This document shows positions 1-8,830 of a DNA stretch of 64,000 nucleotides, one piece after another. The notes under the pieces are model-generated. The model had not been told where the DNA came from and made no database searches. It worked only from the letters and a program-made list of their open reading frames with translations. The position numbers and the translations under genes were made by a program. The stretch is from Streptomyces fungicidicus (GTDB taxonomy: Bacteria > Actinomycetota > Actinomycetes > Streptomycetales > Streptomycetaceae). Each line of letters begins with the position of its first letter. Position 1 is the stretch's first letter. Location of the stretch: contig NZ_CP023408.1 in assembly GCF_003665435.1 (NCBI RefSeq), positions 248,001 through 312,000 of the forward strand, written 5' to 3'.

Positions 1-1108
1 GCGGCACCACCTGGTGCCGCAGCGCGAGCACGCACGCGACCACCTCGATCGCTCCGATCGCGCCCAGCGAGTGCCCCACCATCGACTTGATGGAGCTCAT
101 GGGCGTCCCGTGGGCGTGCGCGCCGAGGGACCGCTTGACGGCGGCCGTCTCGTGCCGGTCGTTCTGCCGGGTGCCGGAGCCGTGCGCGTTGACGTAGTCG
201 ATCAGTGTGGGGTCGATGCGGGCCTGGTCGAGCGTGGTGTCGATCGCCCGGGCCATCTCCAGCCCCTCACTGGTCAGACCGGTCATGTGATAGGCGTTGC
301 CGTAGGTGGCGTAGCCGCTGATCTCGCAGAGGATGTCCGCGCCGCGCGCCCGCGCGTGCTCGTACTCCTCCAGGACGAGCACCGCCGCGCCCTCGCCCAT
401 CACGAAGCCGTCGCGGTGGGCGTCGAAGGGGCGGGAGGCGTGCTCCGGGTCGTCGTTGTTGGGCGACGTCGCCTTGATGGCGTCGAAGCAGGCCATCGTG
501 ATCGGTGAGATCGGCGAGTCCGACGCCCCCGTGATGCAGACGTCGGCCCGGCCCTCGGCGATGGTGTGGAAGGCGTAGCCGACCGCGTCGAGGCCGGAGG
601 TGCAGCCGGTGGAGACGGTCTGCACGGGGCCCCGGGCGTCGAACCGTTCGGCGACGACGGAGGCGAGCGTGCTCGGCTGGAACGCGGTGTGCAGCTGGGG
701 CTCGGCCTTCTCGTGGTCCACGTCCCACCGCCGGCCGCGTTCGCTGACCAGTACGTAGTCGTGTTCCAACCGGGTCGTGCCGCCGACCGCGCTGCCCAGT
801 GAGACCGCCGTGCGCCAGGGGTCCCCGGCGGCGGTGTCGAGTCCGGAGTGGCGGACCGCCTCCGCGGCCGCGACCACGGCGAACTGGACGTAACGGTCGG
901 CACGTTGGCACAGTTCGGCGTCCAGGCCGTGCTCGAACGGGTCGAAGTCGCACTCGGCGGCGATGCGCGAACGCAGCCCCGCCGGGTCGAACAGGGAGAT
1001 GCCGCGGGTCGCGGTGCGGCCGGCTGCGAGGAGATCCCAGAACGCCGTCGCTCCGATGCCGCCGGGAGCGACCACACCGATACCGGTGACGGCCACTCGG
1101 CGGGTCAT
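1..1108 (-). CDS. Ketosynthase alpha subunit (KS-alpha) of a whiE-type spore-pigment polyketide synthase; C-terminus cut by window edge
   Basis: This is the condensing enzyme of a type II minimal polyketide synthase. It builds the poly-beta-ketone chain with a KS-beta partner and an ACP, which should lie beyond the left edge. From ATG at 1108 I read about 369 residues with no stop. The catalytic cysteine sits in VSTGCTSG at about residue 169. Active-site histidines lie in NAHGSGTRQND (about 309) and KSMVGHSLGA (about 346). The positions match act/whiE KS-alpha proteins. The start overlaps the cupin stop as ATGA (1105-1108), so translation is probably coupled. Gene order cupin - SchA/CurD-like - divergent hydroxylase matches whiE ORFIII, II, I and VIII, so I read it as whiE ORFIII. 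Assignment to spore pigment rather than another aromatic polyketide rests on that order. Confidence 0.93.
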   Translation of the reverse strand, partial: MTRRVAVTGIGVVAPGGIGATAFWDLLAAGRTATRGISLFDPAGLRSRIAAECDFDPFEHGLDAELCQRADRYVQFAVVAAAEAVRHSGLDTAAGDPWRTAVSLGSAVGGTTRLEHDYVLVSERGRRWDVDHEKAEPQLHTAFQPSTLASVVAERFDARGPVQTVSTGCTSGLDAVGYAFHTIAEGRADVCITGASDSPISPITMACFDAIKATSPNNDDPEHASRPFDAHRDGFVMGEGAAVLVLEEYEHARARGADILCEISGYATYGNAYHMTGLTSEGLEMARAIDTTLDQARIDPTLIDYVNAHGSGTRQNDRHETAAVKRSLGAHAHGTPMSSIKSMVGHSLGAIGAIEVVACVLALRHQVVP

Positions 1109-1572
1109 TTTATGGCCTCACTGGGCTCGGCGGAACGGTCGCGCTCGGGCCCGCCGACGGCCAACTGGGGCCCGGCGGCGGCGCCTTCGGTCTCCTCCGT
1201 GTCGACGTGGCCGAGACTCGGGTGTGGGGCGAGCGGACCCAGGTGGAACACCATGCGGGCCTCCTGGTCGCCGACGTTGCGGAAGCGGTGCCGCATGTCG
1301 ACGGGGATCAGCAGCCCCTGTTCGGCGCGGAGCGCGAACGGCTCGCCGTCCAGGTCGACTTCGAGGGCGCCCTCGACGACGTAGACGAACTCCTCGGAGT
1401 ACGGGTGGTAGTGCTCGCCGATGCGCTCGCCGGGCTTGATGATGGCCAGGCCCATGAAGCCGCTGGTGGAGCCGACGGTGGCCGGGGTGAGGAGGGTCCT
1501 GAGGTCGCCTCCGCGCCGTCGGTTGGGTTCCGTCTCGCTCAGGTCCACGATGCGTGGATGCTGTTGGGACAT
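1105..1572 (-). CDS. Cupin-domain protein, WhiE ORFII / CurC-like
   Basis: A 155-residue single-domain cupin found beside minimal PKS genes of spore-pigment clusters (WhiE ORFII, CurC). Its precise reaction is unsettled; it is thought to help tailoring or folding of the polyketide. The cupin metal-site motif is visible as GERIGEHYHPYSEEFVYVVEG (about residues 50-70), with HxH and a downstream Glu, and the second cupin motif includes PVDMRHRFRN (about 94-103). The start at 1572 is set by a GGAGG ribosome site seven bases upstream; the longer frame above it is a shadow of the next gene. The stop overlaps the KS-alpha start by four bases. Confidence 0.9.
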   Translation of the reverse strand: MSQQHPRIVDLSETEPNRRRGGDLRTLLTPATVGSTSGFMGLAIIKPGERIGEHYHPYSEEFVYVVEGALEVDLDGEPFALRAEQGLLIPVDMRHRFRNVGDQEARMVFHLGPLAPHPSLGHVDTEETEGAAAGPQLAVGGPERDRSAEPSEAIK

Positions 1573-1640
1573 GGTTGATACCTCCGGGTGTGCCGGTGAC
1601 GTCCGCGGGCGTGGCCCGCGGACGTCACCGCGGTGGACCG

Positions 1641-2765
1641 TCAGGAGTCCGCCGAGCTGCGGTCGGTGACGGGCAGCATGTCGGCGTGCGCCAGCAGCCG
1701 GTTGAGATTGCGCTCGGAGTCCAGGGAGCCCTCGACGCCGATCGCGGCGCCGTCCAGCAGGCGTTCCAGCTCCGCCGCCTTCCCCGCGCCCTTGATGCCG
1801 AGGGCGGCGAGCGGGTCCAGGTCGAGTTCGCCCGTGACGTCCACGAGACGTACGACGATGTCGTCCCGCTGGAACACGGTGCTGGCGTGCACCGGGCTGT
1901 CCGGGTCGTCCGCGGCGGCCTCGTCCTGGTGGGCGAGGAACCGGGCCAGTTCCATGCCCCGGCCCTCGACGGCCGGGTAGTACAGCGCGTGCCGGCGCAC
2001 CCCGGAGGGCTCCGGCCGGCCGGCCACCACATGGTGCACCGCCGGGAGCGCCGCCCGGGTGAAGAACACCCGCGCGGAGTCCGGGTCGGTCAGGTCCCGG
2101 TCCTGCTCGAGATAGGGGTTGATGGCCTCCTCGACCGCCCTGATCTCGGGCTGACGGGCGACGTGGCGCAGCGCGGCCAGCAGGTCGCCCTCCACCTCGA
2201 CGGCCCGTACGACACGGTTGCCGTGCATGAACAGCGAGGTGCGGCGCAGCCGTGTGGTGTCGTCGACCTGGGCCTTGGGCGACTGGTAACCGGCCAGCAG
2301 CTCCGCGACCTTGGACTCCGAGCCCGGCTTCACGGTGAAGGTGAGGGCGTGACGCGCCACGCCGTCGCCCACGCGGGCGGCCGACTGCAGGCCGGCCGTC
2401 GCGGCCTCGGGAGCGGCCTGCCGGCCCGGGTGGGTCTCGCGCAGGATGCTGTAGCGCATCGACCGGGTGTCCCGGACGCAGTTGTGCATCGGCCGGACGG
2501 TCTCGACGTGCTCCTCGCTGTTCACCCACGCCAGGAACGGCGGGGCGCTCTCCCACTCGCTGGTGATGAGCCACTGCGAGGGGTTCTCGATCGACTGGCA
2601 CAGCTGGTCACTGATGTGACCGGGGACGGACGCGACCTTGTTGCGCATGTGCTCGTACGCGTCGAGGAACTGCTCCTGGGCTCCTTCGTACAGGTCGAGC
2701 AGCAGGATCACCCGCAGCCTCGAACCGTCGAAGGCCGACTGCGATATGCGTCCCGACATGGTCAT
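1641..2765 (-). CDS. SchA/CurD-domain protein, WhiE ORFI-like
   Basis: A 374-residue protein of the SchA/CurD type, known only from spore-pigment PKS clusters and proposed to act in polyketide tailoring. The N-terminal part (about 1-110) resembles a small ferredoxin-like dimeric alpha/beta domain (RVILLLDLYEGAQEQFLDAYEHM, then HISDQLCQSIENPSQW), as in antibiotic-biosynthesis monooxygenases. Two more repeat-like blocks follow, each with a pattern such as VARHALTFTVKPG and RRHALYYPAVEGRG. ATG at 2765 is preferred to one three codons upstream because GGAGAGG lies eight bases before it. It is first in the leftward operon with the cupin and KS-alpha. Confidence 0.85.
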   Translation of the reverse strand: MTMSGRISQSAFDGSRLRVILLLDLYEGAQEQFLDAYEHMRNKVASVPGHISDQLCQSIENPSQWLITSEWESAPPFLAWVNSEEHVETVRPMHNCVRDTRSMRYSILRETHPGRQAAPEAATAGLQSAARVGDGVARHALTFTVKPGSESKVAELLAGYQSPKAQVDDTTRLRRTSLFMHGNRVVRAVEVEGDLLAALRHVARQPEIRAVEEAINPYLEQDRDLTDPDSARVFFTRAALPAVHHVVAGRPEPSGVRRHALYYPAVEGRGMELARFLAHQDEAAADDPDSPVHASTVFQRDDIVVRLVDVTGELDLDPLAALGIKGAGKAAELERLLDGAAIGVEGSLDSERNLNRLLAHADMLPVTDRSSADS

Positions 2766-2998
2766 CCGGCGCACCTCTCCTCTTCTTCCGGAAGGTCAGG
2801 AACGACCGCCGTGTCCGAAAGGCCGTCGGTCGCCATGAGTCGATGGTCGACGCGCCCCCCGGAGCGCGCGAGCGACACGGGGCAGGTGGGTGAACCCCGT
2901 GCCAACCGGGTGCCGCGGGGACGCGAACCGGTCCGTGGCGGGCATGAAATGTGCGTCTTGTTCCTCAGCCCGTCGAGGGCGACGCTGGAGGCGTTTCA
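2766..2998. promoter_or_regulatory. Divergent promoter region of the whiE-type locus
   Basis: These 233 bases separate the leftward whiE-type operon from the rightward hydroxylase gene, so both promoters must lie here. In S. coelicolor the matching region holds two sporulation promoters, one of them sigma-F dependent; that is known biology, not seen here. A dyad CACGGGG / CCCCGTG (2876-2882 and 2895-2901, 12-base loop) is visible midway. The hydroxylase ribosome site GGAGG is at 2987-2991. I could not identify clear -10 or -35 boxes. Confidence 0.5.
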
Positions 2999-4651
2999 AT
3001 GAACCGATCGGACACGGCCGGTGAGGCGGTTCACCGCACGCCCGTCCTCATCGTCGGCGGCTCCCTGGTGGGTCTGTCGACGTCCCTGTTCCTGGGGCGG
3101 CTGGGGGTGCCGCACACACTCGTCGAACGGCACGCCGGCACCTCGATCCACCCGCGCGGACGCGGCAACAACGTGCGGACCATGGAGCTGTTCCGCACCG
3201 CCGGGGTGGACGGGCGGATCGCCCGGGCCGCGTCGGTCCTGGCGGACAACCACGGCATCCTGCAGACGCCGTCCCTGGTGGGCGACGCGGGCGAGTGGCT
3301 GTTCCGGGAGATCGACCCCGGTGGCGGGCTGGCGCGGTTCAGTCCCGCCGGCTGGTGCCTGTGCAGCCAGAACGACCTGGAGCCGGTGCTGCTGGAGTGC
3401 GCCCGAGAGCTCGGCGGGGACCTGCGGTTCCACACCGAGATGATGTCGTTCGAGCAGGACCCCGAGGGCGTGACGGCGAGGGTCAAGAGCCGGGAGACCG
3501 GCGAGCACACCACCGTGCGGGCGGACTACCTCGTCGCCGCGGACGGCCCGCGCAGCCCCGTGCGGGAACGGCTCGGCATCGGGCAGAACGGCCCCGGCGA
3601 CCTGTTCCACAACGTCAGCGTCACCTTCACCTCCCGTGACCTCGCCGACGTGGTCGGCGACCGGCGCTTCATCGTCTGCTACCTCACCAGCCCGGACGCC
3701 GACGGGGCGCTGCTGCCCGTCGACAACCGGGAGAACTGGGTGTTCCACGCCCCCTGGCACCCCGAGCACGGCGAGACCCTCGAGGAGTTCACCGACGAGC
3801 GGTGCGCCGCCCACATCCGGCGGGCCGTCGGCGTACCGGACCTCGACGTGAAGATCACCGGACGGGCGGCCTGGCACGCCGCCGAGCGGGTCGCCGAACG
3901 GTACGCCGACGGCAGGGTGTTCCTGGCCGGCGACTCGGCCCACGAGATGTCCCCCACCGGGGCGTTCGGCTCCAACACCGGCATCCAGGACGCCCACAAC
4001 CTGGCCTGGAAACTGGCCGCGGTGCTGGGCGGCTGGGCCGGTCCGGGTCTCCTGGAGTCCTACGACGCCGAACGCCGGCCCGTCGCGGAGGCGACCAGCG
4101 CCCGCGCCTCGTCCCGCTCGGTGGAGCACAGCCACCCCGGGTACACGCCCGCCCCGGAGGCCGGCGGCCCCGGAGGCAGGAAGGGCGGCATCCTCAACGT
4201 GGCGCTGGCCTACCGCTATCCGCGCGGCGCGGTCCTCGGCGCCGACGCCGCGACGCCGGTGGTCCCGGAGGGGGTCGCGCTGAACGGCGAGCCCGGCAGC
4301 CGTGCCCCGCACCTGTGGCTGACCCGGGCCGGCGAGCGGATCTCCACCCTCGACCTGTACGAACGGTCCCTGGTCCTGCTCAGCTCCGACACCGGAGCCT
4401 GGCACGCGGCGGCGACGGAGGCGGTGGCCGGCCTGCCCGTTCCCCTGGACTCCCACCGCATCGGCACCGGCCCCGGGGCGGATTTGGTCCCGGCCCCCGG
4501 CGCCGACTGGGCCGCGGCCCACGGCGTCACCCCGGACGGCGCGGTCCTGGTACGCCCCGACGGTTTCGTCGCCTGGCGTCACGAGGGCCCGGCCGCCGAC
4601 CCGGCGAAGACCCTGCGCGAAGCGGTCACGGCGATCCTGTCCCGCGGCTGA
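2999..4651 (+). CDS. FAD-dependent aromatic polyketide hydroxylase, WhiE ORFVIII-like
   Basis: A 550-residue flavoprotein monooxygenase of the PHBH/TetX type that hydroxylates an aromatic polyketide with NAD(P)H and oxygen. Class motifs are in order: the FAD-binding GGSLVG near residues 20-25, the DG motif in AADGPRSPVRERLG at about 180, and the GD motif in VFLAGDSAHEMSPTGAFG at about 307. A thioredoxin-like C-terminal domain follows, as in polyketide hydroxylases. ATG at 2999 has GGAGG seven bases upstream; an upstream in-frame ATG at 2951 lacks one. The divergent position relative to ORFI and KS-alpha is the hallmark of whiE ORFVIII, whose product modifies the grey spore pigment. Confidence 0.92.
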   Translation: MNRSDTAGEAVHRTPVLIVGGSLVGLSTSLFLGRLGVPHTLVERHAGTSIHPRGRGNNVRTMELFRTAGVDGRIARAASVLADNHGILQTPSLVGDAGEWLFREIDPGGGLARFSPAGWCLCSQNDLEPVLLECARELGGDLRFHTEMMSFEQDPEGVTARVKSRETGEHTTVRADYLVAADGPRSPVRERLGIGQNGPGDLFHNVSVTFTSRDLADVVGDRRFIVCYLTSPDADGALLPVDNRENWVFHAPWHPEHGETLEEFTDERCAAHIRRAVGVPDLDVKITGRAAWHAAERVAERYADGRVFLAGDSAHEMSPTGAFGSNTGIQDAHNLAWKLAAVLGGWAGPGLLESYDAERRPVAEATSARASSRSVEHSHPGYTPAPEAGGPGGRKGGILNVALAYRYPRGAVLGADAATPVVPEGVALNGEPGSRAPHLWLTRAGERISTLDLYERSLVLLSSDTGAWHAAATEAVAGLPVPLDSHRIGTGPGADLVPAPGADWAAAHGVTPDGAVLVRPDGFVAWRHEGPAADPAKTLREAVTAILSRG

Positions 4652-4662
4652 CGGTCTCCCGG

Positions 4663-5631
4663 TCAGGAGCCTCCGACGCCGCCCTGACGGCCCCGTTCCG
4701 CCTTGGACAGATGCTGTTCGAAGCGGGCGACGGCGGGGCCGTCGACGTCCCACGGCCAGGGGGTGACCATGCCCTGGAGGGACTGGAACACCGGGTGCGC
4801 GTCGGCGGCCCGCCCCGCCGCGCACAGCGCGTACGCCAGCACGTTCAGGTCCGCCTGCGCCGCCGCGTGCTGGAAGAAGCCCGGCTTCGCCCACAGCGCC
4901 GCGGCCTGCTCCAGCGCGGCCGCGATCTGCCCGCCCTCCCACAGCTGACCGGCCGTCATGGCCCGTACCCCGCCCTGCGCCAGCAGCCCCTGGTACTGCC
5001 GTACGGCCGCGGTCAGTTCGACGGCGGCACACGGGGCGTTCGCCGGGATGCGGGTGCGCACCACGTCGACGAAGTCGAGGACGGACGCGCTGGAACCGCC
5101 CTCCTCCGGCGACAGGTACGCGAGCATCTGCAGATACGCCTCACGGTGCCAGCGGTCGCGCCCGGTGGCCTCCCGCCAGATGGCGTTGACGTCGCCCTGC
5201 CCGTAGCGCTCGATGCGCGAGACCCCGAGCAGGACCACCCACGGCAGCGGGTCCTCCGGTCTTCGCTCGGCGGAGCGGTGGCACTGGGAGACGACCTGCC
5301 CGGCGTCCTCGAGCCGTCCCTCGCGCAGGCCGCGCGCCAGCGCGGTCCAGGAGTGGAACACCAGCGCGTCCGGGTTCTGCGGCTCCTTGTCCCGCCACAC
5401 CTCCGCGACGCCCGCGTCCGCCGTCGCCTCGGCCAGTACGGACATCCGGTGGCCGCGCCGGTCCCAGTCGTCCCCGGTCTCCTCCAGCAGGGACGCCACG
5501 AGGGTCACGTCCGCAGCCTTGGCGCCCGCGTTCCGCTTGCTCAACCGCCCCAGCACCCGGGCGAGCTCGGCGTCGTCGAGGGCGGGTGCGACACGGGGAC
5601 GTCTGCTGGTGCGACTGCTGAAGAGAGCCAT
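4663..5631 (-). CDS. Hypothetical protein, possibly alpha-helical repeat type
   Basis: A 322-residue protein I cannot assign to a characterised family. It is mostly alpha-helical by composition. Repeated helix-rich blocks (LGRLSKRNAGAKAADVTLVASLLEE; DALVFHSWTALARGL; AAALEQAAALWAKPGFF; LNVLAYALCAAGRAADA) resemble a TPR-like scaffold in spacing. No signal peptide or membrane segment is visible. It converges on the hydroxylase gene with only 11 bases between stops. Coding is supported by strong GC bias in third positions and by the intact frame. Confidence 0.75.
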   Translation of the reverse strand: MALFSSRTSRRPRVAPALDDAELARVLGRLSKRNAGAKAADVTLVASLLEETGDDWDRRGHRMSVLAEATADAGVAEVWRDKEPQNPDALVFHSWTALARGLREGRLEDAGQVVSQCHRSAERRPEDPLPWVVLLGVSRIERYGQGDVNAIWREATGRDRWHREAYLQMLAYLSPEEGGSSASVLDFVDVVRTRIPANAPCAAVELTAAVRQYQGLLAQGGVRAMTAGQLWEGGQIAAALEQAAALWAKPGFFQHAAAQADLNVLAYALCAAGRAADAHPVFQSLQGMVTPWPWDVDGPAVARFEQHLSKAERGRQGGVGGS

Positions 5632-5791
5632 GTCGGAAGACTAGGAAGTCCGGGGGCCCCGGCAAGCCGTACCGGATGATCGTTACCGATCTGCCCCTTA
5701 CCGCCCGGTACACCGGAGACCGGGCGGGGCCGGACATCTCGCCAACCCCGCCCGTCGCCGCGTTCGTTCCGTTTGCGGACCTGATCCGTGC

Positions 5792-7237
5792 TCAGACGGC
5801 CGGCGCCGGGTAGGTCGGGTACTCCACCCCGGAGACGTGCTGGACGACCCTGACGACCTGGCAGGAGTAGCCGAACTCGTTGTCGTACCAGAGGTAGAGG
5901 ATCGCGTTGTCGCCCTCGACCTTCAGCGCGCCGGCGTCGACGATCGAGGCGTGCCGCGAGCCGATGAAGTCGCTGGAGACCGCGTCGGGCGCGCTGATGA
6001 AGTCGATCTGGCGCTTGAGCGGCGAGGTCAGCGACACGCTGCGCAGGTAGTCCAGGACCTCCTGCCGGCCGGCCGCGCGGCCCAGCTGGAGGTTGAGGAT
6101 GGCGATCGACACGTCCGGGACGGGGACGCGGATCGAGCTGCCGGTGATGGTCGCGTCGAGGTCGGGCAGCGCCTTGGCGACGGCCGAGGCGGCGCCCGTC
6201 TCGGTGATCACCATGTTCAGCGGCGCCGAACGGCCGCGGCGCTCCGACTTGTGGTAATTGTCCAGCAGGTTCTGGTCGTTGGTGAAGGAGTGCACCGTCT
6301 CCACGTGCCCGCGCAGCACGCCGTACTCGTCCGCCATCGCCTTCAGCGGCGGGACGATCGCGTTGGTGGTGCAGGACGCGCAGGACAGGATCCGCTCGTC
6401 CGGCTTGAGGGTGTCGTGGTTGACGCCGTGCACGATGTTGGGCACGTCGCCCTTGCCGGGCGCGGTCAGCACCACCTTGTCGACGCCGGGGCGCAGATGC
6501 TGCGAAAGCCCTTCGCGGTCACGCCACTTGCCGGTGTTGTCGATCAGGATGGCGTTGGTGATGCCGTACGCGGTGTAGTCGATCTCCGTCGGGTCGCCGG
6601 CGTAGATCACCTTGATGGTGTTGCCGTTGGCGACGATCGTGCTGTTCGCCTCGTCGACGGTGATGGTGCCCTGGAACTGACCGTGCACGGAGTCGCGGCG
6701 CAGCAGCGAGGCCCGCTTGACGATGTCCTGCTCGCCGCCCCGGCGGACCACGATGGCGCGCAGCCGCAGGCCGTTGCCGGACCCGGACTTCTCGATGAGC
6801 AGACGGGCGAGGAGCCGGCCGATGCGGCCGAAGCCGTAGAGCACGACGTCGCGCGGCTCACGCCGGTCGATCCTGTCGGCGCCGGTCGCGCCGGCGACGG
6901 CCTCGGCGGTGAACTCGGCGACCGACTGTCCCCGGTCGTCGGCGCGGTAGGCCTCGGCGAGCAGGCCGATGTCGATCTGGGACGGGCCGAGGTCGAGGGT
7001 GGTGAGCGCCTGCAGGAAGGGCAGCGTCTCGGTGACCGAGAGCTCCTCGCCGGCGATCTGCCGGGCGAAGCGGTGGGTCTTGAGGATGCTGACCACCGAC
7101 TTGTTGACCAAGGAGCGGCTGTGCAGCAGGACGGTGACGTCCCGCTCGCGGTGCAGCTTCCCGATGACCGGGATCATCGACTCCGCGATCTCCTCGCGGT
7201 GCTTCCAATTGGTGAACGAGTCTTCATTGACAGTCAC
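5792..7237 (-). CDS. Long-form glyceraldehyde-3-phosphate dehydrogenase
   Basis: Oxidative phosphorylation of glyceraldehyde 3-phosphate, or the reverse reaction. The protein is 481 residues, about 145 longer than a usual GAPDH. The first ~130 residues are an extra helical domain (MTVNEDSFTNWKHREEIAES onward). The nucleotide-binding GFGRIGR is at about 135-141. The catalytic cysteine is in SCASCTTNA (Cys at about 289), followed by HSFTNDQ with the partner histidine region. The usual second cysteine four residues after the catalytic one (CTTNC) is alanine here. GTG at 7237 is the only good start. Actinobacteria often carry this extended form beside a standard gap gene elsewhere; whether it is glycolytic, gluconeogenic or redox-related cannot be told from the sequence. 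Confidence 0.92.
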   Translation of the reverse strand: MTVNEDSFTNWKHREEIAESMIPVIGKLHRERDVTVLLHSRSLVNKSVVSILKTHRFARQIAGEELSVTETLPFLQALTTLDLGPSQIDIGLLAEAYRADDRGQSVAEFTAEAVAGATGADRIDRREPRDVVLYGFGRIGRLLARLLIEKSGSGNGLRLRAIVVRRGGEQDIVKRASLLRRDSVHGQFQGTITVDEANSTIVANGNTIKVIYAGDPTEIDYTAYGITNAILIDNTGKWRDREGLSQHLRPGVDKVVLTAPGKGDVPNIVHGVNHDTLKPDERILSCASCTTNAIVPPLKAMADEYGVLRGHVETVHSFTNDQNLLDNYHKSERRGRSAPLNMVITETGAASAVAKALPDLDATITGSSIRVPVPDVSIAILNLQLGRAAGRQEVLDYLRSVSLTSPLKRQIDFISAPDAVSSDFIGSRHASIVDAGALKVEGDNAILYLWYDNEFGYSCQVVRVVQHVSGVEYPTYPAPAV

Positions 7238-7456
7238 AGGATCATCTTTCGAGCTAGAGGGTGCTCATATGATAGCTGTGCTGATCGGCCGGCCCCGAGG
7301 GGGTGTCCGAAGGGGTGCGCGAAGCGGCCGCGGGCGCGGGAGACGCCGGGAATCGCAGGGTTGCGCGAGGGGCGAACGGGTACGCGTGCAGCACTGTGCC
7401 CGGGCCGGAGGCTGTCCCGGGCGGGCCGTACGACCGCCGCTACCAGGGAATCTGTC

Positions 7457-7861
7457 ATGGAAACACCCGCGCACGAGAACAACGCCCCCACGCCCGCGCA
7501 GCGGGCCCTGGACACCCTGTCGGAGGACACCGGGGACACGGTCGCGCTGGACGCCCTCGCGAACAGCGACGTACTGATCCCGGTGCCGGACGACGCGGGC
7601 GACGAGGAGGCCGCCGATCCGGGCGCGGTGGCCCTGCCCGTGCTGGAGCAGCCGGGCGGCGCCCAGGTGGTGCCCGTCTTCACGTCCGAACTGGAGATGG
7701 CCGGGCTGCTGCCGTTCGTCTCCCGCTACCGCCTGGTCCCGCTCGGCGCGCTCGCCGCCCAGTGGCCGGCCGAGGACCTGTCACTCACCATCGACGGCAG
7801 CTCCGAGCACCGTCTGACGCTCACCTCGGAGGGGGTGCGCACGCTGCTGGCCCGCCCGTAG
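7457..7861 (+). CDS. SseB-like protein
   Basis: A 134-residue protein with the SseB N-terminal-type fold pattern: a variable acidic leader, then DVLIPVP, VVPVFTSELEMAGLL, and YRLVPLGALAAQWPAEDLSLTIDG. SseB-family proteins in actinobacteria have no settled function. ATG at 7457 follows AGGGAA at a suitable distance. It diverges from the GAPDH gene across a 219-base spacer (7238-7456). That spacer must hold both promoters but shows no motif I can name. Confidence 0.75.
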   Translation: METPAHENNAPTPAQRALDTLSEDTGDTVALDALANSDVLIPVPDDAGDEEAADPGAVALPVLEQPGGAQVVPVFTSELEMAGLLPFVSRYRLVPLGALAAQWPAEDLSLTIDGSSEHRLTLTSEGVRTLLARP

Positions 7862-7885
7862 GGGCCGCCGCACCTGGCCCGCGCG

Positions 7886-8275
7886 CTACGCGTCCAGCGT
7901 GCGGGCCAGTACCGCGCGCTGCAGCGGAAGCACCTCGGAGTGCAGCTCGCGGCCCTTGCGGGTGAGCTGCACATAGACACCGCGCCGGTCCTCGAGGCAC
8001 ATGCTGCGCTCGACGAGCCCGTCCTTCTCCAGGCGGGCGATGAGGCGGGAGAGCGCGCTCTGGCTCAGATGGACCCGGCCCACCAGGTTCTGCACCCGGC
8101 ACTGCTCGCCGTCCCGCGGCGCGGCGGTCGCGAGCAGGTCGAGCACCTCGAAGTCGGAGGCGACGAGGCCGTACGGGTGCAGCGCGCGGTCGATCTCACC
8201 CAGCGTCCGCGCGTGCACCGCGAGGATCTCGCGCCACCGTTCCTCGAGCCGCGCCCCGCCCGTCTTCGCTCCCAT
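7886..8275 (-). CDS. MarR-family transcriptional regulator
   Basis: A 129-residue winged-helix repressor. The recognition region is VHLSQSALSRLIARLEKDGLVERS and the wing is LEDRRGVYVQLTRKG, both typical of MarR. An in-frame ATG at 8302 would add nine residues; neither start has a good ribosome site, so the choice is uncertain. The upstream bases include a loose dyad, TTGTTCGACATTCAA, next to the start, which could be an autoregulatory site. A VOC-family gene lies just upstream on the same strand. Confidence 0.85.
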   Translation of the reverse strand: MGAKTGGARLEERWREILAVHARTLGEIDRALHPYGLVASDFEVLDLLATAAPRDGEQCRVQNLVGRVHLSQSALSRLIARLEKDGLVERSMCLEDRRGVYVQLTRKGRELHSEVLPLQRAVLARTLDA

Positions 8276-8336
8276 ACCCGAACCGTAACATTTGTTCGAC
8301 ATTCAATGAACGCGCATCGACGCTCGTCCCCGCGGG

Positions 8337-8687
8337 TCAGGCGGGCGCGTCCTGGAACAGTCCGACGGGGTTGCCGTCCCGGTCCCGCACGGAGGCGATC
8401 AGAGTGCCGCCGCCCACGTCCTGCACGTCCCCCAGCGGCTCCGCCCCGGCCTCCAGCAGCTCGGCCAGCGACCGCCTGATGTCGGCCACGACCCAGTAGG
8501 GGACCGGCCCGGTCATGCCCTTGGCGTGGCCCTGGGGGTCCAGCCCGATCTCGTGGGTGCCGGTCCGGAACCCGGCGTAGTACGGCTCGTCCGCGTAGGG
8601 CTCCACCCCGAGCAGGGCCCGGAACAGCGCCTTCGCCGGGGCGAGGTCCTTCACGGGGTAGACGATCGTCTTCAGGCCGTCGCTCAT
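8337..8687 (-). CDS. VOC-family (glyoxalase/bleomycin-resistance fold) protein
   Basis: A 116-residue single vicinal-oxygen-chelate domain. The paired beta-alpha-beta-beta-beta units can be followed from KTIVYPVKDLAPAKALFRALLGVEP through GLFQDAPA. Such proteins bind a metal and small substrates or sequester antibiotics; the substrate is not predictable. ATG at 8687 has GGAGGAG upstream. It may be cotranscribed with the MarR gene 62 bases downstream. Confidence 0.82.
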   Translation of the reverse strand: MSDGLKTIVYPVKDLAPAKALFRALLGVEPYADEPYYAGFRTGTHEIGLDPQGHAKGMTGPVPYWVVADIRRSLAELLEAGAEPLGDVQDVGGGTLIASVRDRDGNPVGLFQDAPA

Positions 8688-8830
8688 GACGTACTCCTCC
8701 GGAAGCGGGACCGGCGCCCGGATGCGCGCCGGTGCCTCCACGCTAGGCAGGGGGAGCGCCGTACGGCTTCTCCGATCCTGACCGGCTGAGCCGCCCGGGG
8801 GAGGGGACCCGCCCTCCCGCTCCCGGGCCC

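Noticed and set aside
5837..7861. A 674-residue plus-strand frame over the GAPDH gene
   Set aside because: Only its last 134 codons (7457-7861) form a real SseB-like gene; the rest is the complement of GAPDH.
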